A stretch of 64,000 nucleotides of DNA from Micromussa lordhowensis (Eukaryota > Cnidaria > Anthozoa > Scleractinia > Lobophylliidae): assembly GCA_964020085.1 (NCBI GenBank), contig OZ026596.1:12448439-12512438 (forward strand), given 5' to 3'. The notes under the pieces are model-generated. The model was not told the origin of the DNA, searched no databases, and was given only the letters and a program-made list of their open reading frames with translations. Position 1 is the first letter of the stretch. The number at the start of each line of letters is the position of its first letter. Shown here piece by piece: positions 1 through 14,040 of the stretch. Both the position numbers and the translations under genes were made by a program.

Positions 1-1896
1 AATTTCATTTTTCCCCAAGTTTGTTGTCCCAACAGGACTACAACTAAGTTGCCAGAGTATTTTTCTGAAGTACATTTACCGTGAGATGATTTTATTCGTT
101 TCATAATTCGTACCGTCTACAGAATGCAATTGGATAATAAAAAAAACAAAGTTCAAGTGTTTGTGTCCCTATGTTATTCGTATTCCGACAAAGAAGGTTC
201 CTGTGAAGACTGAATCCACTGAGAAGTCTGCGAGGCCTTCAACTAAAATTTGGCTTGTAATAATATTGTTTATGCCGGCATTGCAGTAAAGTATTTTAAT
301 AGTTAATCATTAAAATCACAAAACGATTCTCTATTTGAAAAACAACTAAACAAAACATCTCATTTACAGAATTCGGGCTGAAAACGATTCTTTCATATAT
401 CTCCACAAAATGTAGAAGATTAGTAAAATAAGGGGATTTCGATAAGTTAGCATATGACCCTAAATCAGCTTATAATCAAGACGAAGGAAGATATCGTTTA
501 AGTAGCTGTTAATTGTTTTTTACAACTTTGCACTTAAACTAAAAAACTTCCGCTTAAGATCTGGAATGCTAATTGTTAAGACTTTTTGAAATGAAATTTA
601 AAAAATCGAACCTAAATTTGGCAATCCTGTCAAGTTCCGATTATTTTGGATAAATACAATTATATCTTTCATGATTTCTTGTTTCGACCAGGATTAAATA
701 AGGAAAGGAGCACCGCTAAACTAGCTTGGCACAGTCAATAAATCAGGCACTTCCAATACTTAAGGGTGCTTTACGTGACAGTGGCTTGTTCTGTTTCATG
801 AATAAAGACTATCTGACTAAGCGTGGGAAAAAAATCACGTGATCAAGAAGCGTTGAATCATTTTGAAATATTTTCTCACCGTGGACACTGTTAGAGGTTT
901 CTTTTCGACTTGGAACCAAGGAGGCTTTGAAACATGGACACATTTCACTTCTATTTATTTCAGTTTCAAGGAAAGCCTGGTTACGTATCTATCGGTCGAT
1001 AATCATTTAGTAAGACAGCTCTAGATTCTTTAATCGCAAAAAAATATACGATCAATGAAACACAATAACTCCTTCTGTAACAAGTTCTTAAATCTATTAA
1101 GGACACACTTTTCATCTCATTTTTTTCGTCTTTGGCGGCCCTGTAAGGGTAGAATTTCAACCCCAGCCCCTTAACCACTTACCACTTTGATTGTGAGTGT
1201 TGAGCTTTCCACAGAAGGTGAACTGAATGCTAATGGGATGCGACTAAGATCCTCTGTAATTTCTCGCGTTATGTTCAAAGACATGGCCATGATCACCTAC
1301 AATGCCACATTTTGTTAACAGTTTAAGTTTTGTCGTTGTCTTCTTCTCTTCTCAGATGTACCAGCCCAGAATTATCACCTCTAGGAAATCGCTCCGTACG
1401 ACAGACGCGGCTTGAAAAACTCATTGCGGGTACACCTCACCGTATTTGGTATCGCATAAAATCTCGAGGCCTATTCAGTTCCCCAACGAGGGAGTAAATA
1501 CAATGGAAACCCGGCTCTTCGAGCCTCCAAGGAAAATGAAAATTAGTTTGAAAAGTAGAGTAGTTTAAGAACTTGGGAATAAAATTACAGTGTTTGACTG
1601 AGGGAGGAAAGGACTTTTGGTTCGAGTTTTCGAGAGGTTCGAAAAGTCCAGAGTTCAATAAACCGAGGTGCCAATTTCAACCACGTTCAACCACTCAGAA
1701 AACAGTCCTTACCTCGTTCAATTTGATCGTTGAAACATTAGAAGACGCGTGATTAGCGTGCGATGATTAGTTCGAGGAGTTCATAACGATAAGGTAATCA
1801 AAGTTGGCTGCTTACTACGTGAGCGTTCAAAAAAAGTACTTATTTGTGAATTCTCAGGCAAAATAACCTAAGCAAATGGAATTTCCAGTATATATA
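1..1896. other. Intergenic DNA, nothing recognised
   Basis: AT-rich sequence with short open frames only. I see no domain, splice pattern, RNA gene or repeat structure that I can support. Confidence 0.5.
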
Positions 1897-2186
1897 TGGC
1901 TTATTAACCAAGCGTGAGGTCAAGATGACTGAATATTGGTCAAGTTTTTTTTTTGCGTGCTGTCGAGGTCCATAAACACGCAAAAAAAGAGCGAGGCCAA
2001 TACCCAGCCATCTTGACCGAACAAGTTTGGTTAAAAAAGGATTTATTATATGGGGATAAAAGACAATTTTTTTCATGCCGGATACAGCGCGTAATTCCGA
2101 GTGTGAAAGACAGTGTCGGGATATTTACCAATCACAGCGCAGGATTTGGTTCATCTTGCCCCAGGCGCTCTTGAAGCTCGCTATGT
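1897..2186. repeat. Fold-back MITE, copy 1
   Basis: A hairpin-forming repeat. Its left part (GAGGTCAAGATG followed by ATATTGG) is repeated in inverted form as CCAATAC and CATCTTGACC about 100 bases later, around a centre containing GGTCCATAAACACGCAAAAA. A second, cleaner copy lies at 12109-12418. The tail of both copies contains GGATTTATTATATGG and then a GC-richer part rich in CTTGCCC. No coding capacity. Ends are approximate. Confidence 0.7.
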
Positions 2187-3012
2187 GGTAGTGACATTTC
2201 ACGGATAGAGAGTTCAGTATTGATCTCTCGGATCGGGTACATGTATATTCCGTTATTGTCGCACAAAATGTTTTTGTAAGGTCACGGTTGATGCTCTCTT
2301 AAATTCGGAAATGTCCAATGCTTTAACACAAAAATTAGCGAAAGCAACAAACGACGTTTCGACCTCATCAGTAATTGAACGTGAGGTTTTTGAAACTGAT
2401 AGCTCTGCTGTTTTTTCACTGCTTATGTTTTGTGTGGTTTTACTGGGATTATTCAAACGCAAAACTCAAGGACAAACAATATAAACAGAAAACCTCACCG
2501 AAAAGTTACAAAACTCAATCAAAACTTTCGCTAATCCTGGGTTAGCTTATTTGTGCTGGTTTCTAATTTAACCAAACAAATTCAAATTTATATTTTCATG
2601 GCTACTGGTCTGACACGCGTGTTTCGTCTCTGCCAAGAGACTCATTAGAGACCTTTCGGTGTAGCCAACTCGTCGAACATCGGGTTCGAAGTCCCGCTAG
2701 TATCTGAATTGTTTGTGGCAATCTGGACTTATATTTCATAAGGATTCCCAATTTCGTAACGTGCAAGTTCTATGCATATTCAAAATGCATATCCAAATTC
2801 AAATTTGGTATAACAATATTTATAAAATGCTCCGCGAATATCGAACCTATCCCACACTTTGTCGTCTGGCTATAAGTCTTTGATACCGCTGTCGCACCTA
2901 TTGTTCATTTAAGTTATGGCCTACTGGCACGTGGGAGGAAATTTCCTTATATGGGCCTTATAAGAAAATAGAATTACCTTCCCCTCGAAAATTTAAAACT
3001 CCAATCGTAAGT
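2187..3012. other. Intergenic DNA, nothing recognised
   Basis: No gene seen. A GGTTCGAAGTCC string near 2685 resembles a pol III B box, but no matching A box at tRNA spacing is present. Confidence 0.4.
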
Positions 3013-3664
3013 TAAGGTAATTCCTTAGTATTGCATTGCGCATCCCTACTGCGCACGATTTTCGCGTCATCAGCGCGTGCACATGAGCGCGTGCACGTGC
3101 AAAACGTAAGAGATTTCCCTCAAAATAAGCTCAATAACGGAAAAAATTCTCCTTTTCTCTTAAACGAGCACGGTGACCCCCCATTTTTATTTCAGGTATT
3201 TGCCAAGACTAGTCTAATGAAGAACATATTTGAAGAGGGAAAAAAGTTTGATAGTAGAACATGATTTTTTTTTGGAAAACAGTTCCCAACTGGGTGCATT
3301 TTGGCCAAGGCGAGGACTTCAAGTTAACCACGGAACTGTCCGAAAAAGTGCAATATCCCCGCAACCAAGCAATCAAAAACGGCTTAAATGAAGCAATACT
3401 GCTTATGTCAATAAATGAAGCTTTACTTTCAAGACAAAACTTTGTGCCTTTCAATTAACCAAGATTTAATTCTGTATGAAGGTTATTCGAACTTTGAACG
3501 CACAACCGGTAAAAATACCCCATTTTAAGAGCCTCCTGACGCGTAAACAAGCACGGTGACCCCATTTTTTTATTGCATTTTTATAATGTTCATATCATGA
3601 ATGTTCATTACGCCAAGTTTCAAAAAAAGTTTGATAGTAGAACAATTTCAAGGGAATTACCTTA
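3013..3664. repeat. Non-autonomous DNA element with 12-bp terminal inverted repeats
   Basis: The 652-bp segment starts with TAAGGTAATTCC and ends with its exact reverse complement. Inside is a direct duplication of about 100 bases: both copies contain GCACGGTGACCCC and end with AAAGTTTGATAGTAGAACA (about 3165-3262 and 3550-3643). The short open frames inside are not protein-like. Class unknown. Confidence 0.55.
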
Positions 3665-4492
3665 ATGCTAGCAGAACCGACTTACTCTGGTTGTACATTG
3701 AGTGGTAGTGATAACAAGGTGGTCGTAACTCAAAACGCGCTGATTGCAGTTTTCGTGTTTTAGTTTAGATAACATAGAACAAAGCAAAGAATACTTTAGA
3801 ACGAGACAAGGCTTATTATGCTTTCAAAGGTCAGTTCATTTGAGATTAAAATTATTCTGTCACGTGTGACTATCTTTATCTTTGGTCAGATTTGACTATT
3901 TTTCAGTCACCGCCGTTTTCAAATACAGTGGTACTAATCCTATTGCCGTGGTAGACGTTTTTGCTAAAACTTCTCAGCATTGCACTAAGAGTAAGCGGTG
4001 TCAAAACAAATGTCAAAAATGTCCCCGTCCACATGTAGCGTATTCAAATCGAATTCGCTTCTCCACACGCATCCGATGGTATCCAGATTCACTCTAGAAA
4101 AACTATGCCAACACGTTGTGGCGCAATATTGGTTTACTGCTCGGTAAGAGATTGGACACGATTTTTCTACGTCATCGGATTCGAAAGTAATAGGGACCAC
4201 GACGGCGACGGCGAGGACGATGCCTAGTAAAAGATGTGTTTCTAGTTTTCTTTGGAATTTCGCATTTATTTGGAACTACCCGCTGAATATGCTACGAATG
4301 CGCTCAGTTTCAATTAGATATACAAAAAATTAGCCGCTGTGGTTCACGTTCTCCAGACAACGAAGAATTTGGTCATTTCACATTGTTTTTTTGCAGAGGA
4401 CGGCAAAAAATGTACCAAGGATTATAACGCACGTGCACAGTCATTGTTTTTTGTTTGGTGACGTAGCCATTACCGTCGTGTTTTGCATAATT

Positions 4493-4672
4493 AAAGGCTG
4501 GTTTTCACTGGCGCATAAGCAAAAGCCGACATATGCAGACGCAGCAAGACGTTGATAATTAGCGCCTTTTATTGGAAATTTCTCTTACAAAAAGCGCTAA
4601 TTATCAGCATCTTACTGCGCCTGCGTATGTCGGCTCATGCTTATGCTTATTCGCTTGTGAGAGCCAGCCTTA
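4493..4672. repeat. Fold-back MITE (AAGGCTGG termini)
   Basis: An imperfect palindrome of about 180 bases. The left arm (GGCTGGTTTTCACTGGCGC, then GCCGACATATGCAGACGCAG and GATAATTAGCGC) pairs with the right arm (GCGCTAATTATCAGC, CTGCGTATGTCGGC, GTGAGAGCCAGCC). A related but longer element with similar termini lies at 12441-12750. Non-coding. Confidence 0.75.
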
Positions 4673-4673
4673 G

Positions 4674-4866
4674 GTGTCCGGGTTCACCGTCTACACGTTA
4701 TCGGATTCGCTGCGTATTTTTTTTTTTTCCACTCTGAAGAGCGGATTAAAAATTTTCCGGATTCGCTGCCGAATTAGCCGGATGCGTGTGGACGGAAGCC
4801 CTATTCGGAAAGAAAAAGTTGCGGATTTAAAACTATCCGGATACGTGTTTACGGGGCCTAAGATTT
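4674..4866. repeat. Degenerate repeat with CCGGAT/ATCCGG motifs
   Basis: Repeated variants of CGGATTCGCTGCG, TCCGGATTCGCTGCC and TATCCGGATACGTG occur in both orientations, starting next to the preceding MITE. It looks like a further non-autonomous repeat with poorly preserved ends. Confidence 0.4.
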
Positions 4867-7800
4867 ATGTTGGAAGGCGCTTGACCCTGCGCATCTATTG
4901 TTTTATGTTCATTGACTATACATGAATTACGCAATGTCAATTTTTTATGAGCATACATAACCACCTTTTGTATATTGTCAGGTTTTGTACAGGGTTAACC
5001 CCCAAAATAGCAAGCAAAAATTAAACATACAACAAAGAACTTTGCCAGGTTCCCTAACCATTTCATTTAACCAGCCGAGGAATAAATAAAAGCTTAAACA
5101 CCCAGGTACAAATGTATTATTGTATCCTCAGCTGGACAAAAACTAACCAAGTCTCATGAAATCCGGTGTTTGAAAATTAGTAGCTGAATTAGTAAAGGTC
5201 AAATAAACTGTGAAACATATTGTGTAGCGTAATCCAACTAGTCAGTAAATATCGAAGGTATTTCAAAATGCATGAAATGCGGTTGTAAGCTCGGTGCTCG
5301 ATAATTTCACAAAATATTTTTTTATAATGACTGTTTAGTACAGCTCAAAACAATCGACTATATTCGCTTGGCTTTTTTGTCACAAACATGAGCAAGAATT
5401 GAATTTTGAGTGTGTAACATAACTGATAATTTAATTTCCCTTTCAGCACTCCAGGAAGTGAATTTAATCTCCAACTCCATTATGATATCCTACAGTTCCA
5501 AATGAGAAATTTGCTATCCTTGGTCTTCCTAGTTTCCCGCTTCAAAGAGAACTTTTATCACTGTTTTATCACTGCTGCAATTGATTGGGCGATTCGAGCC
5601 TCACCTGATGTAACGTGTTAAGCAACAAACGATGATCGCAATGTTCTTCAGTTTCAGGTCAACTTGCTCTAACCTTAACCTAATTTCAACGCCGCGATAC
5701 CGGCCTCGACAAAGCTTTTTTTCTCCGCCAGAAATAATGCTGGAAGCAACGATTCCTCCTACATTGCGAGTGATTAAAATTACATTACTGTGAAAGACGA
5801 AATTGTTCCAGGATTATGGAATCTTGACTAGTTTATTTGGGTTTAAAACCCCAATTAAATAGTACCGGAATTCCATAAGGTAACCATCTTGTCCAATTCA
5901 GTTTCAACAGACTCCGATCATTTAGTCCTCTATCAAAGACCGCCGGGAGAGAATTTTAAGTTATTGAAGATGTCTTGACCAGAATAGTAGCAGGAAGTCG
6001 AAGTCGAAGTCTTGTTAGTTTAATGCACAGTTTTGCAGAATAAATGTCTGTGACCTCTTGTCAGCTCTGCTATTGAGGCGTAGGCAAATGGCGCCATTGA
6101 ATTTTTTAGCAAGCTGCAAGTTGTTTCAGTTATTACATGTAAAAGTGATAGAAGTGCGTTGGGTGAGTGAAAATTCTATCAGCCCACTGTTTCGTGTTTG
6201 ATCAGTTGGGAACTCGATTTGGATCACCTCTCTTCAAGCTGAAAAAATGCTACAAAAAAGGATTTGTTCTTTCCTTAACTTTTGTTATTCGCTAGGAATG
6301 AAGATATGATAATGTAAAAATACTTGAAGTGCAAATTAACCTTTAAGATGTCGCTGATCAGGCAGGTTACAGGCGAGTCCAAGTGAAAATATCATATCAG
6401 CTGAATTAAGAGCTTGTATTGATGGTTTTTGATAAATTGACACTAAGTTGGCTTGTTCATTTAAAAAGAACAACACATGCACAAAATGCGGTTCATTACT
6501 GTTTTATAATTACACTTACCGACTTTCTTACGTAAGGCCGAAGCTTCGCTCCCGAGGGTGGGTTAAACTGCTAAAGATCTCTTCTGACAAAGTGATCCAA
6601 GGATTGCCCTGTTTTATATTCTATTTAGTACCTGTTGCATATTCATTAAGAACATCATGTGATAACTGGTGAGCGGGCAAGCTATTTTAAGCATGTTTTT
6701 TTTTTCAACGTGGTATGCGGAAGATAAGCTACAAGCCGCAACAACATTGACAGTGAGATGCAAAACAGCTTGAATGGTGGAACTACAGGAGCTCGAATAT
6801 TCTCCACTTTAGCACTTTTCTTTTTTCCTAAGAGATCTACGAATATTTTTTAATACATGAGGCAATGCCATCATTTTTTTTTTTTATGGTGTCCAAGTTG
6901 CGATAATGCTGTGCAATGTATATTTGAAATTCTCCGGGCCAGATAAAACTTGGAAGTTCAAGTGTGCACATAGTTAAGGAAACCAATATGTCCTAGACTC
7001 TGCCAAAAGATACCTCCCCCTGCTTATCACAGATGATGTTCAGTTCGGGTTCGAAGTGACTGATCTACCCATCAGTCAGCATTTCATCCCTCTCACTTTA
7101 TTGAATTCAAGATTTCAAATAACTTCAAGTTATTGATAAATCGCTGCTGGAGATTATGAAAATAAAAGGCTTACCCCAATGAAGCGACAGTTTTCGTACA
7201 TAATGTTGAGTCGCGCAAAGGAGTGTTCACTTTTCACATTTTTTACCCTGAAGGGGTTTACCATATGCAACCTGAGTTATTTGACACGCATGATAAATCG
7301 TGACAATCACGACTCATTACTTACAATGAAATGAAACAGGGAGACTGCAGGCTCTAACTCACCCCTTCCCCAAATTCGTCCTTTAAATTTAAAAGAACTA
7401 TTCGCATTTTTAGATGGCTTATTGCAAGCTTTTCTATTCCGGTAGTAATTAAAAACGGTCGGTTTGAGAAACTTTGCATGAGAGGTTTTTGGACATTTTA
7501 AACAAAATATCTTGTGAGCTTTTATTACGTAATTGACGAATTCGTTTAAGAACATAAGAAAGGCGGTTATGTTTGGAAAACAATTCCATTTCAACACCGT
7601 TTCAGCATGTCAGTTACTTGTAATTGACATAATTGATGGCCTGCACATGAACTGACATCTCTTACTCATCACTCCATAAATCAATATCAAAACGACAAAG
7701 AACTCTCGCTCTGCCACGATTCCTTAAAGAACTATAAGAAGAAAGATATTTCTCTAAGCTTTAAGTTAAAATTATCGACCGTCCGACTTCATTTTTAATA

Positions 7801-10377
7801 GTGAAAACCGGAAGCGGAAAATTTGTCCCGGGACTGAGGAATTTGCTGATGGTCAATATTTGGGCAGGGAGAGATTGAGCCAGCTCATCATTGTAGTCAT
7901 TTGCTAACACCGCAGATTCAAAGGTCAAATTATATATCGAAAGTAAGTGAATAACTCAGATTCTTAGATGCTTCTGGTGGGGTATTTTTAACAGCTCTTT
8001 GCTTAGAAGCTTTGTTAAATAGGGCTTCTCTTTAAGTTCAAAGGTCGCGGTTTGAGCAGTGACAAATTATTTACTTCAACCTGCGTCTTCAACTCTAGCT
8101 GCGCTTGGTAGCATGCTCGCCAAAACTGCGTGTTTTTCTTCGAATGCATGATGAGTCAGACAAAATATAGCAATCATACTGAGGTACTCTTGACGTCGGC
8201 AACTCGGCTTGTAACTGGAAACTGGAACTCATTTAATTCCTTTATGCTAAATATTGTTCGAAAAGCTGTCCCACAATATCTGATGCCTAGCAATTCTTGC
8301 CCTCGCATTATGAGAAATAATGAATCAATGTTCATAATGTTGAGTGGAACAATCGATTGCGCAATCTAGGTTTCCACCATGATTCCACTTCAATAAATCG
8401 TCTCCATGATGTGGGACTCGTGTGTAATCCTTTCAGTCGTGTAAACCGCATGGTAATGGAATATGTATTGTTAACAACATGTGTGGAAAGAAGTATGATA
8501 CCTTGTTAACCGAGAAGTCCACATAAAATTGTATCTTATTTCCTCTCATAAAATCGCCGACTAAAAAACTTTGACCTCTAATATCTTTGCAATGTAATTT
8601 GGATAAGGAATAAAACTGGCTTTCAGCACGGAACGTAAAGCAAAAGGGAAAAACTAATAATGCAAAAACAAATGGTCAGACATGAGAAATTATCAATCTG
8701 GGGAATTCTTTTTTGTTCATTTTAATTCACTGAGAGACTTGTATATCATCCTTTCTGATGTGAATCCGGGCTTCCTAGACGCACAGTTTCGTTTGTTACT
8801 TACAAGACTGATAATTTGTTGTTATCTTTATCCAAGAGTGCAGTCCATTCGGACAATTTAACCTTTAATGAATATCAGCACAGCATTTCTTATGCGGGGA
8901 AAAAGATAAAGTGGACCGCAATGGACTTGTCCTCAGTTGTTTGGTAACCCGGCCGTCAGAATCTTACACTGATAAGAACTTCGAAATCAGTCCAAGATTG
9001 TCTTGAACTCAGCAATTTATTGGAGCGACATTTGAAAAAAGGAGAAGGAATATCGCACAAGTTACAGTCCCTCATCCATTTGAACGTAAACGTTGCAACT
9101 TTCAGCGAGCCCTTGGCACGAGAGACTCGTGACAGGAAGAGGTTCTTTTTCGGTTACTTATCCATCTTTAACTAAAGATGTCATCAATGGTGACCTTTAC
9201 TAGGTTTTTTTCTAGCCTCAATACTGCTGCGTTGGCACGCGATTTTAATACTGCGCTATTAGTGCTAAATGAAGCTGTTTTGTATTCGTTGAACAATCTA
9301 CCGACTTCATTTCAAAATCGATGTCAATCTATGTTCAGCTGCATCTGTTGTGGATTCCCTTTTTGATATTGTGACGAAATATAATCATACAGTGTATAAC
9401 AATGATAATAAAGAACCAAAGACATCTAAAATGTGCTGACCTGTACAACTTTCACAGGCCTAATCCTTCCTTGTTTTCTTTTGATTTTTTTTTTGGCTTT
9501 AATAAAACATATTTCTTATTAAAAATTATTTGAATTTGATACATTCCAAACGCTATAGAGTTCTTAAGTCCTCAGTAAGGCATCAACAAATGCAGTGAAA
9601 CGAAAGAAAAGCATGTAGTGTTGACAATCTCTCCTAATGAAAGCGGAACTTTCTATCTGCTTTTAGAAAAAAATAAAGCTATGCAGTTAAGAAACGACCA
9701 TTGTTAAAAATACCATCTTCAAAAGCCTGGAAAAGTGATTCTAGTTACGTGTACCATTACAACAAAATGCTTCAAAGCAAACCTTGGGCTTTTCCGTTTC
9801 CTTAAAAGAGAAATGAATTGAAAATTCTACACCAGAAAATTCTGAGTGCTCAAGGCCTTTACTAGTTAATTAAATGGCTTGATAAGCGAACGCCTCTGGG
9901 AACGTAGTCATGATAGAATAAATCTTTCCACAGTTCAGTTTAGCACAAACACTTCATACCTTTGGAAATTGATTCCTGTTACCCCTCTAAAGGCTTGCTA
10001 GTCACAATCACGGCGGTGTGGTCAAAATGACAACCGCTGTTGTATAAGTCCGCTTCAGTCCGTTTCAGCTCTGTGGCATGCGGAAGCTTAACAGGCTATT
10101 GATAGTTCTGCCAGCATATCTCCACCTGAGGCACAGATATTGTGCATTACAAAACTCAGTCCTTAAAAATAGACCCTACAAGGTCTCTTTTCATTTCGTT
10201 CGAAGGACATTCTCGTTTTAGCTCGCAGGACATTACCATTTTAGGCTAGCAAGAGGTTCAGATATAAGCATGGATAGTCGAATATCATTCAAGTTTGTTT
10301 TTCAATTGTGTTGATATCCTATCCCAATGTTTATAGGTGGCTGGCTGGCAACAGACTGAGTCTCCTGCACTTTGACG
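4867..10377. other. Intergenic DNA, no gene recognised
   Basis: About 5.5 kb of AT-rich sequence. Open frames are short, at most about 96 codons (minus strand near 7.3-7.6 kb), with no motif, codon pattern or splice context that I can support. No RNA gene or palindrome of note seen. Confidence 0.5.
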
Positions 10378-10890
10378 GATAAATACTACGGCTCTTTATC
10401 AACTGATCTTACAATATTGGTACAACACAAATGCCCAATCATTGGTGAACAAGTTGTGGCCGTCTTTATAGCATAGTGGTTAGCTTACCTTGGGAACGAT
10501 ACAACCCGTTGAAAACACCCTTAAGTTTAGCTTTCAGTGTTTATAATTCAAGAACGTCACGGTGAAACCCATTTTATTATCATATTGTATTAGATACAAC
10601 TTTCTGCAAAGTTGAAAAAAAATTCAATAGGTAACATTCAGAAGCATTTCAAACTTTTGAAAATTTAAGGAGGCTCTGAACCTACTTACCGAATATTTTG
10701 AACTTTGCCAAAAGTTGTGCGGCCATTTTTTCTCTTGTTTTTGAACAATAAGGGTTTTTTAACGATTAAGTCGTTCCTATGGTAACCTATTATGCCTTGA
10801 GGATGACCACAACTTGTTCACTGATGATTGGGCATTTGTGTGATATCAATGTTGTAAAATCGATTGATAAAATGTGGGAGTATTGACGCG
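10378..10890. repeat. Fold-back element with about 85-bp arms
   Basis: The left arm (containing ACACAAATGCCCAATCATTG and GAACAAGTTGTGG) recurs inverted at about 10805-10890 (CCACAACTTGTTC, GATTGGGCATTTGTGT). Outer parts also match: TTTATCAACTGAT against ATCGATTGATAAA. The roughly 340-bp centre is non-coding. Confidence 0.7.
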
Positions 10891-11275
10891 TCGAAGTATA
10901 ACTGCTAGAGAGTGCTGGAAACTGCTACCAGCCATCTTAAACTATTTATATACTATTTGTTTTTTATGCTAATTGCAAAAAATTATTGGTTATCCTGGGT
11001 ATTACATATTTGAGAAAAACACTTCATTGAGATTGACTGCCGGAGCAGGCCAACTTATCGTTAAGTGCAAATTAACGCCCGCGCGATCGCAAATTTCTCA
11101 ATCATATAATAAATGAGTCATCGTATGAAAGCTCGAGCTTAAGGACTTACACTAATCGTGATATTTGAAAATGTTTTCAAATTGCACTTGCCTAGAGGCT
11201 CGTGCAATTTCGAGAGAATTTTCAAAAATCACTCGTAGAGTAAATCCTTAATTGCACTCGCATTCATAAGATTTA

Positions 11276-11466
11276 ACAATTGGTTCATGCTTTTAGCTGT
11301 GCACTATCGAGTTATGGAGCACGCGGGAAGTTTGGAGAGCACGAAAGAAGCGAAAGAGTTGCCCGAGGCGATGGCCGAGGGCAACTCTAGCTTCTTGAGT
11401 GCTCTCCAAAACTTCCCACGTGCTCCATAACTCGATAGTGCACAGCTAAAAGCACGAACCAATTGT
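11276..11466. repeat. Near-perfect palindromic MITE
   Basis: Arms of about 85 bases. ACAATTGGTTC, then GCTGTGCACTATCGAGTTAT and GGAGCACGCGGGAAG, are mirrored by CTTCCCACGTGCTCC, ATAACTCGATAGTGCACAGC and GAACCAATTGT. The centre reads GCCCGAGGCGATGGCCGAGGGC. A diverged partial match (TGCACTATCGGGATTTTGAGCACGC) occurs near 11743. Non-coding. Confidence 0.85.
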
Positions 11467-12108
11467 GTTATAACATAGCCGGTGGAATTATGCATCAAAT
11501 CCGACGCGAAAAACGGACAGCGAAGCGAATCGTGACGGCGCTGATGCCGAGTCTCCTTTTCCGTTGTTTTCTCTTTTTCTGCCTCAGAACTCTAGCCCGA
11601 GAGAAAAGGTCGCAAAATTGTCTTCGTTTTTGGGACTGGTGGGCCGAGTCTCTGTTTGTATACATTATTGTCGTGAAATATAATATTTTCCCCCGCGCTA
11701 ACAACAAAAATTCTGGCGAAGCGATTTGCTCACGCTATATCAATGTGCACTATCGGGATTTTGAGCACGCTTAGTAGTTATTCAAATTCGTTTTTAATAG
11801 ACAATTACGAGGCCAAGGAATGTTCTCTCCTCTCAAACATTCTTTGAAACGCGATATTCTTAACCACTGATCGATATAACTATAGATTATTTGAATAAAT
11901 GATCACTATGTAGTCACCTTCTATTCCCAGAATAAATATTTTTAGCTCTCCAAGACTAATACCTATATCGTGCAACACAATTTTAACTTGGAATTTTGAA
12001 TTCCATAAATTTCATAAATACATACAGAGTCATTTTTCAAACATGCAGTATTTTATTGTCTCAATAAAGATACTAAAGGTAATTTACAAAAATACACTGT
12101 AGTAAGTA

Positions 12109-12129
12109 TGGGTTATTGACCAAGTGTGA

Positions 12130-12160
<31 letters not shown>

Positions 12161-12171
12161 TTTTTTGCGTG

Positions 12172-12204
<33 letters not shown>

Positions 12205-12418
12205 CACGCAAAAAAAGAACGAGGCCAATATCAAGCCATCTTGACCGATCAAGCTTGGTCAATAAAGGATTTATTATATGGTTTTTGGGAAAATTTTTCT
12301 TGCGGGACAAGGCGGGTAGTCCCGAGCGGGCAAGATGGCTCCATCTTGCCCGCTCGGATAGCCAATCACAGCGCAGGATTTGATTCATCTTGCCCGCTCG
12401 CGGAGCTAGCAATATAAT
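12109..12418. repeat. Fold-back MITE, copy 2
   Basis: Same family as 1897-2186. The hairpin is better preserved: GAGGTCAAGATGGCTGGATA and GTTTATGGACC are mirrored by GGTCCATAAACACGC and GCCATCTTGACC within about 130 bases. The tail contains a second small inverted pair around CGGGCAAGATGG and CCATCTTGCCCG. Open frames across it on both strands only reflect the palindrome. Confidence 0.8.
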
Positions 12419-12440
12419 AAGTTAAATTATTTGAACAGTA

Positions 12441-12750
12441 AAGCCTGGTTTTCACTGCGATATAAGCACAGGCACAAGAATATAGGCAAAGCGGTGGCGA
12501 GGACGATCACAACACGAGCATAAAGCCATAAGCACATAGTAGCCACAACACAAGCGTAAGCACAAGCGGAACAAACGTTTCTTGTTCTTCTTGTACTTGT
12601 GCGTGTGTCAAGTGAGAAATTGTCCGCCATCTTGTTTTACTGTATCGCGGAGGATCAACTGCATTCTGCGCATGCCTACCTAGTAATGCTTGTGTTATGG
12701 GGTTCAAGTTTGCTGCTTTACTTATGTCGTAGAGAAAGCTAGCCAGGCTT
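12441..12750. repeat. MITE with AAGCCTGG/CCAGGCTT termini
   Basis: Begins AAGCCTGGTTTTCAC and ends AGCCAGGCTT, resembling the termini of the element at 4493. The interior is rich in repeated CATAAGC/CACAAGC words. It contains a CCGCCATCTTG string near 12627. Confidence 0.55.
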
Positions 12751-14040
12751 AAGGTGGCTTATGTAAGGAAAATGTATAAACAACACAAACGGAATTTAAA
12801 TAAATACAGGTAACAGAAAAGAGCAGCTAGCCTAACTTGAAATATGACGTGTCGCTATGTATACCATTTGCTGTTTTGTCAACGAATAAAATAACAGAAA
12901 GCATGTGCGTGTGTGGCTCACGATGCTGTAGTTACACTGGGCAGGCTATCCCCCGAGGCTATCCACGGACAGCGAATCTCTACAAGTATTAGTTCACACG
13001 TCGCGCTTCTTTTGTCCCGAATTTTTGTTGTGGCCTTGTTGGTCTGCCTTATAGTCTATTGTCTTCGAACGTCGATATCAAGATCGCAGGAATCCTGCAA
13101 TTTTTTTGGCAAAACGTATGCGAAAAAAATCGAGATAGACCTCACCTGAGCATTAGATTTCTTTTCTTCTCACCACTGTGAAAGAGCACGTACAAGAGGC
13201 ACATGTATAGCGAACTTCACTCAGTTTTTTAATGTCTTTAATGTCTTAAAGCCTTACTCTGCTTCGCAAAATAGATTCCCTTTTATAATAGGGCTTTCTC
13301 TGTTTGGGCAAGGATAATTACCAATCTCTCATTATTGACTAAACCTTGTTATTTGCACAATTCAGTTCAGTGAAAACCAATAAAGCAAGAAACGCTGCCA
13401 TATTTTGCCAATGGGGAAGTTCTCGGAATATGTTCATGTCCACATGTTGCCATCGTTTTGAAGCTGTTAGGTAAATTTTTACTGTTTGCGTGCTTTGTCT
13501 AGCACTTGCCTATGTTTGTTACTTTCAATTTCATTATCATGATCCTACGATGTCTTTCTTCGTATGTCAGCAAGGTCAGCGAAACTAAAAGGTTGTGATT
13601 AACGTCAGCCAACGTCTTTTTGCGCTCACAAGCTTCTAATCGGATCAATTGCATTAGGTTTTGGCTCTAACACAAACGCTTCCCTCGACGAAGTCAAGGG
13701 ACCAGTCATTAAGTGATTTGTAATATACATGGTATATAGCAAAACAGATGGGTCAAACCGGTGGAAAAACGCGCTGGAATTCCAGCGACAAAATCAGGCC
13801 ACTTTGAATTGCACGCTCCGTTTCCCGTTTGACGTCATAGTTTTCGCAATGTTCTCCGCTTATGACATTTGGCGGTAGACAGTTTCATTGTTAGATGTCA
13901 TGTGACCATGAACTAGCCAATGAATAGGTGTGCTGAAGCAGGAAAAACGCCAGCTATATAACAATCTTCTTTGTATAATCCTTTAAAAGGAAATCATGCG
14001 AGCTCTGAGCTGGATTTAGTAACAAACTTGGCTCGTCTTG
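12751..14040. other. Left flank of the Kolobok insertion, nothing recognised
   Basis: No supported gene. One open frame (about 12913-13149) encodes a hydrophobic stretch but has no recognisable homology. Confidence 0.4.

Noticed and set aside
2630..2700. tRNA gene or SINE suggested by GGTTCGAAGTCC
   Set aside because: No A box at the right distance and no acceptor stem.
7307..7597. 96-codon minus-strand frame as a gene
   Set aside because: No motif, no splice or promoter context, and composition like the surrounding AT-rich DNA.
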